Assembly: GCF_012273895.1 (NCBI RefSeq)
Contig: NC_052118.1
Location: forward strand, 3,429,696-3,493,695
Origin: Zerene cesonia
Lineage: Eukaryota > Arthropoda > Insecta > Lepidoptera > Pieridae
Direction of reading: 5' to 3'
Length of the DNA stretch: 64,000 nucleotides
Shown: positions 61,425-64,000 of the stretch, in pieces
How positions within the stretch are numbered: the stretch's first letter is position 1
Layout of the letters: each line of letters opens with the position of its first letter
Notes under the pieces: model-generated
What the model saw: only the letters and a program-made list of their open reading frames with translations
What the model was told of the DNA's origin: nothing
The model's database searches: none
Program-made: the position numbers and the translations under genes

Positions 61425-63087
61425 ATGGAGTTCACTTTAAATATTTTTACATTAAACTGTTGGTCTGTATATTTTTCTTTATGAATAATATATAAATTTT
61501 TATAATTTAGCATTATAATCGATTATTTATCTTTATTGTTCAGGGGCATTCCATTTGTATCAAAAAACCGCAAGGAAAGAATAGAAGCGATAGCAAAATA
61601 TTTACTAACTGGTGATCATACTATAGTGTGCCTACAGGAAGTTTGGAGTGAACAGGATTATTTATATTTAAAAGAAAACTTGAGTACTGCTTTGCCATAT
61701 TCTCACTATTTCTATAGGTAATAATTACTAATAATACAACCAAATTATTAACTATTCATTTTAATGCTACTTATGATTAAAAATTTAATATAATTGATTT
61801 ATGCCTTGGATATGAAATGTATTTATATATATAGAAAAAATGTATGTTGTTAAAACATAATTTATTTAAGTAATTTATAAGTTCAAACATTTAAAGTCTA
61901 TTACCAAAAATGTCACTATAGAATAGTAAATATGAAATACTTTTTATGATTTTAGTGGTGTGTTGGGTTCGGGGCTGTGTGTATTCTCTAAATGGCTCAT
62001 ACAAGATGTTTTCTTTCACCAGTGGCCATTGAATGGCTATATACATAAAATACACCATGGTGACTGGTTCGGAGGTAAAGGGGTGGGTCTCTGCAGAATA
62101 AAATACATGGAAAGATTGATAAATGTTTATTGTACTCATGTAAGTAATATAAAGATAAGGCTCTTGAAATGATAACAATAGCTTAATATTAATCTATGAA
62201 TTAGAGATTACATGTATGTGTATTATTAGTAAAATAAAATATCATCAGTAGTGAGCCAGTCAGTAGTTTCAACAGTATTCTTTTTTAACATGTTCAAAAA
62301 CATTGTGTTCACTAATCTGCCTACCTATCCAATTTTGAAACTATGTTTTTTTATCTTTTATATAAACATCAGATTTCCCATTTTCAAAGCCTATTTTGTT
62401 AGTATATATTTTTTTTTGACTTTTTTAAACATTCTCGATAAATTTTTTTCCAGTTATTTGCTAAGTATCATAATGTTAATGTTGATACTCATACTCATAT
62501 ATATGTATGTATATATATGTAACATTGTTTACTGTTTTCTTGTAATATAAATTCTTTTGTTTTATACATTTCATTGTTATTGAAAATTTTAATTGCAGTT
62601 CAATGTTAGTTTAGCACAATTACATATGCAATGCTATCATAGTGTCATTAACTCATGCCATATCTAAACAAATGTAATTGACAAAACATGTATAGTGATA
62701 AAAAATTATCATTACCCTATATAAAAATAATCCCTACCCTAATCATTGTTTCCATATAAAAATCAGTCTGGCAATGTTTTCTCAAGTCTTTAGTGCCTAA
62801 ATTATGTAAGAAAATTCTAATAGGCAATATTATTATTTATTTAAACCTTATTTTTTTTATTATTGTGTAGAAATATAAAATTAGATTGGATACAACCAAA
62901 GAGATAATAAAAATCTATCTTACTGTCTATAGCTCCATGCAGAATATAATGAGGATGACATCTATTTGGCACATAGAGTTTTGCAAGCACATTCCACGGC
63001 AGAATTTGTGAATCTTACTTCACCTCCAGCTGACATATCTATTTTAGCTGGGGATCTTAATACTGCACCAGGAGAACTATCCTTTAG
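61425..63087 (+). CDS. Neutral sphingomyelinase (SMPD2-type), 5' part
   Basis: The enzyme cleaves sphingomyelin to ceramide and phosphocholine at neutral pH in a Mg2+-dependent way; it belongs to the DNase I-like endonuclease/phosphatase superfamily and is ER/nuclear-membrane bound. Four exons are visible (61425-61462, 61544-61717, 61956-62139, 62933-63087), giving 183 codons plus two bases. Matches to human SMPD2 are clear: LNCWGIPFVSK at the start, LQEVWSEQDY with the metal-binding Glu45, GSGLCVFSK, HHGDWFGGKGVGL, THLHAEYNED and IYLAHRV. The catalytic-core AGDLN has Asp173 and Asn175. The remaining half, including the SDH catalytic histidine and the C-terminal membrane segments, is not found before the window ends. 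The exon 1 donor is a weak GTCTGT, yet the phase and the conserved CWGIP junction support it. Confidence 0.93.
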
Positions 63088-63125
63088 GTAATATCTACAA
63101 TTCATATCTGTTAAATCAAATCTTG

Positions 63126-63301
63126 TATATTAAATTCCCGTATCACAATTTTAATTACCAAACTCCTCCAAAATGGCTGGACCGAGTCTTATGAAATTTT
63201 GTGTGCATATTGGGTATGTCTGAGAATCGGTTAACATCTATTTTTCATACCCGTAAATGATAAGAGTAAGGCTGAACACCGTTTGCCGGTTCAGCTACTA
63301 T
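63126..63301 (+). repeat. Short repeat family C, second copy
   Basis: It reads AAATTCCCGTATCACAATTT, then AAATGGCTGGACCGAG and TGATAAGAGTAAGGC, and ends CCGGTTCAGCTACTA. It matches 43018-43200 in the same orientation. Confidence 0.7.
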
Positions 63302-63779
63302 TAAATAAAAATTTGTGTTTGGTTTAGTTTCACTCCACTCATTTGTTTCAAAAAAATATTCAATGAGAATCAGATGACAGGTTTTTATTGTAGGCGCTTT
63401 GAACACTACCAACTAAAAATTAAATATATTTGAAAGAAAGGAAAAGTTTAGAGATAGATCAATAGGATTTATATAAAAAATGTATGGGCGAAAATAGGAT
63501 GGAAGGGGTAAGCCAATCAGCATGTATGGTGTGCTCTTCCATCACAACTGGACTGATGACTGACTGGACGATATGGACTGCTAAAGTGACTCTTTAAAAA
63601 CAAATTCTGCCTGTTTCATATTATAAATACGAAAATAACTCTGTAGGTCTTTTCGAGTTTGATGAAACTTGGTACAGTGATAGTGTGAGACCAGAAAAAT
63701 GACTGAATTGTTTTTGTCACGATGGGCACGGTAAACATGTGGGGATATTCTTGGAATGTCTATCATTTCCTTATATTAT

Positions 63780-63977
63780 ACTAGCTGCGCCCCGCGGTTT
63801 CACCCGCGTAAGTCCGTATCCCGTAAGAATATCGGGATAAAAAGTTGCCTATATGTTATTCCAGTTGTCCAGCTGTCTACGTACCAAATTTCATTACAAT
63901 CGGTTCAGTAGTTTTGCGTGAAAGAGCAACAAACACACACATATCCTTACAAACTTTCGCATTTATAATATTAGTAG
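63780..63977 (-). mobile_element. LEP1-type Helitron, inverted copy 7
   Basis: It begins ACTAGCTGCGCCCCGCGG, includes TCACCCGCGTAAGTCCGTAT, and ends TTCGCATTTATAATATTAGT. It is a well-preserved inverted copy in the sphingomyelinase intron. Confidence 0.85.
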
Positions 63978-64000
63978 AATGGACGAAGCCGCAGCGGGAA

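Larger units (their letters stand above)
63088..64000. other. nSMase intron sequence with two repeats
   Basis: No further exon of the sphingomyelinase is visible. Repeats at 63126-63301 and 63780-63977 occupy much of the stretch; the rest shows no coding signal. Confidence 0.5.

Noticed and set aside
1..64000. CRISPR arrays, operons, phage or other prokaryotic systems
   Set aside because: The sequence is intron-bearing animal DNA; the repeats are dispersed transposons, with no regularly spaced arrays.

Overview
The window is AT-rich, intron-rich animal nuclear DNA, almost certainly from a lepidopteran (butterfly or moth). Three things point there: compact genes with short GT-AG introns, insect-like orthologues, and many copies of short repeats whose ends read like the LEP1-type non-autonomous Helitrons of Lepidoptera (one end near ACTAATATTATAAATGCG, the other near CCGCGGGGCGCAGCTAGT). 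There are two scaffold gaps, exactly 100 N at 12590-12689 and exactly 1000 N at 19704-20703. The species cannot be named from the sequence alone.

Layout. 1-14.0 kb has no gene I can support; it holds a few repeats and several mixed-composition, non-repetitive blocks that could be regulatory. 14.06-15.25 kb (-): signal peptidase complex subunit 3. 16.55-17.94 kb (-): a ten-cysteine Ly6-like, probably GPI-anchored protein whose first exon is not found and may lie in the 1-kb gap. 22.77-24.89 kb (-): FGFR1OP2/SIKE-family coiled-coil protein (Fgop2). 26.20-27.62 kb (+): a THAP zinc-finger protein. 28.54-36.41 kb (-): an epoxide hydrolase 4-like enzyme whose 5.2-kb first intron holds an internally deleted RTE retrotransposon, a broken THAP exon, a 143-bp MITE and other repeats. 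40.88-48.00 kb (-): LRRC56-like leucine-rich repeat protein in ten exons. 52.50-54.26 kb (+): thymidylate synthase. 54.72-57.08 kb (-): ILRUN (C6orf106) homologue, tail to tail with thymidylate synthase. 58.70-60.69 kb (+): nine-finger zinc-finger protein, best read as TFIIIA. 61.43 kb to beyond the visible exons (+): neutral sphingomyelinase, incomplete in this window.

Exon boundaries were read by eye from conserved protein stretches, GT-AG sites and phase. For the seven genes with both ends present (SPCS3, Fgop2, THAP, EPHX4-like, LRRC56-like, thymidylate synthase, TFIIIA) and for ILRUN, the exons join in phase to one open reading frame of the length expected for the family.

The genes do not form a functional cluster. 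They are mostly housekeeping genes: secretion, STRIPAK signalling, lipid and epoxide metabolism, dTMP synthesis, 5S rRNA transcription, ceramide production. LRRC56 points to motile cilia, which in insects means sperm. No new multi-gene system was seen. The points most worth a second look are a 69-bp tandem duplication that copies an ILRUN splice donor in frame, a THAP exon relic inside the hydrolase intron, several insertions with intact target-site duplications, and three strong hairpins between LRRC56 and thymidylate synthase.
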